This document shows positions 55,845 to 56,052 of a DNA stretch of 56,052 bases, piece by piece. The stretch lies in the IMG/VR virus record IMGVR_UViG_3300005918_000027, positions 1 through 56,052 of that record; one strand, given 5' to 3'. The notes below the pieces were generated by a model. The model saw nothing but the letters and a program-made list of their open reading frames with translations, was not told the origin of the DNA and ran no database searches. The stretch is from a virus. The translations under genes and the position numbers were made by a program. Positions within the stretch are counted from its first letter, which is position 1; every line of letters starts with the position of its first letter.

Positions 55845-56052
55845 TCCAATCTAAGTATTATTTTGTTGGAAAAATCCCAATCAACCCCGCTGATGGTTTT
55901 GGAGGCAGCAACAGTCCTTTTGTAGATTGCAACGAAGTAATCCCCAAGGAATCCATCACTAGGGAACCACACTTCATAAACCTCGTCTGGCTTGTCTCCA
56001 CTAAGACGCATCCAAACGCCCCGCGCGTTGGTTACCCTTACTTCGAACCCAC
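55841..56052 (-). CDS. tandem-family protein, partial copy at the right edge
   Basis: An open frame from the window edge to a TGA at 55841 gives ~70 residues, GFEVRVTNARGVWMRLSGDK and EVYEVWFPSDGFLGDYFVAI. The N-terminus lies outside the window. The stop overlaps the start of copy 1 (ATGA). It departs from the others in having DYFVAIYK instead of DWFVRIxK. Confidence 0.75.
   Translation of the reverse strand, partial: GFEVRVTNARGVWMRLSGDKPDEVYEVWFPSDGFLGDYFVAIYKRTVAASKTISGVDWDFSNKIILRLE
55991..56052 (-). repeat. 62-base exact repeat, second occurrence (at the edge)
   Basis: Identical to 55725-55786 as far as the window shows. The match may continue past the right edge. Confidence 0.85.

Larger units (their letters stand above)
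54204..56052 (-). repeat. tandem array of one small-protein family, at least seven copies plus a remnant
   Basis: Units of 257-275 bases repeat head to tail, each encoding one ~87-residue protein that overlaps the next by ATGA. Six copies are complete in the window, one is cut by the right edge and one is a truncated end. All are on the minus strand. The common plan is MRLKT, a helix DAC-x-EALIRGGFE, a W-rich strand region VWFP-x-DGYRGDWFVRI, and a WDWTN-like end. The array continues beyond the window. Confidence 0.9.

Overview
The window is part of the late region of a T4-like tailed phage (a contractile-tail myovirus). It is recognised by baseplate wedge proteins (gp6 and gp25 type), a gp5-like OB-fold hub/spike protein, a gp55-like late sigma factor, PhoH, and the consecutive head genes for the gp21 prohead protease, gp22 scaffold and gp23 major capsid protein. 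The host is not named by any gene. AT-rich DNA, ATG starts that mostly lack a clear Shine-Dalgarno, and one TTG...TAnnTTTG promoter at 17666-17698 suggest a Bacteroidetes host, probably aquatic; this is inference.

Layout. 1-15141: baseplate and tail genes, with a DNA methyltransferase, a divergent CinA-like protein, the gp55-like sigma factor and two glycosyltransferases. 15273-16525: a plus-strand gene pair that may be joined by -1 frameshifting on a run of ten A. 16592-35338: a long minus-strand operon for glycans: NeuA, a NeuB fusion, a DHDPS/NanA-family aldolase, FdtA and FdtB homologues, an NAD-dependent epimerase, a PhyH-type oxygenase, methyltransferases, many glycosyltransferases, a frameshifted sialyltransferase-like remnant, and thioredoxin at its upstream end. 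35559-47144: small acidic coiled-coil proteins, PhoH with an intein, a glycosyltransferase, an S24-like gene split by a GIY-YIG element, and a large von Willebrand A (vWA) protein. 47277-53656: head module with gp21 (interrupted by a second intein), gp22 and gp23. 53729-56052: a possible cysteine protease and a tandem array of at least seven genes of one unknown ~87-residue family, each overlapping the next by ATGA.

How it fits together. The gp55-like sigma factor probably reads a recurrent octamer, YTATTTAT, found 12-23 nt before many ATGs on both strands; it is the likely late promoter. The glycan genes would make CMP-nonulosonate and dTDP-3-amino-3,6-dideoxyhexose donors for the encoded transferases, to decorate the virion or alter the host surface. 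Selfish elements are unusually dense: two inteins, an HNH endonuclease, a zinc-ribbon EDxHD/Vsr-type endonuclease inserted at the start of a tail gene, a remnant of another, and the GIY-YIG insertion.

The features most worth following are the terminal tandem array, the apparent class 3 intein inside the PhoH Walker A motif, the endonuclease insertion that rebuilt the start of its target gene, the possible frameshift pair at 15273-16525, and the hairpin-rich region at 40967-41182.
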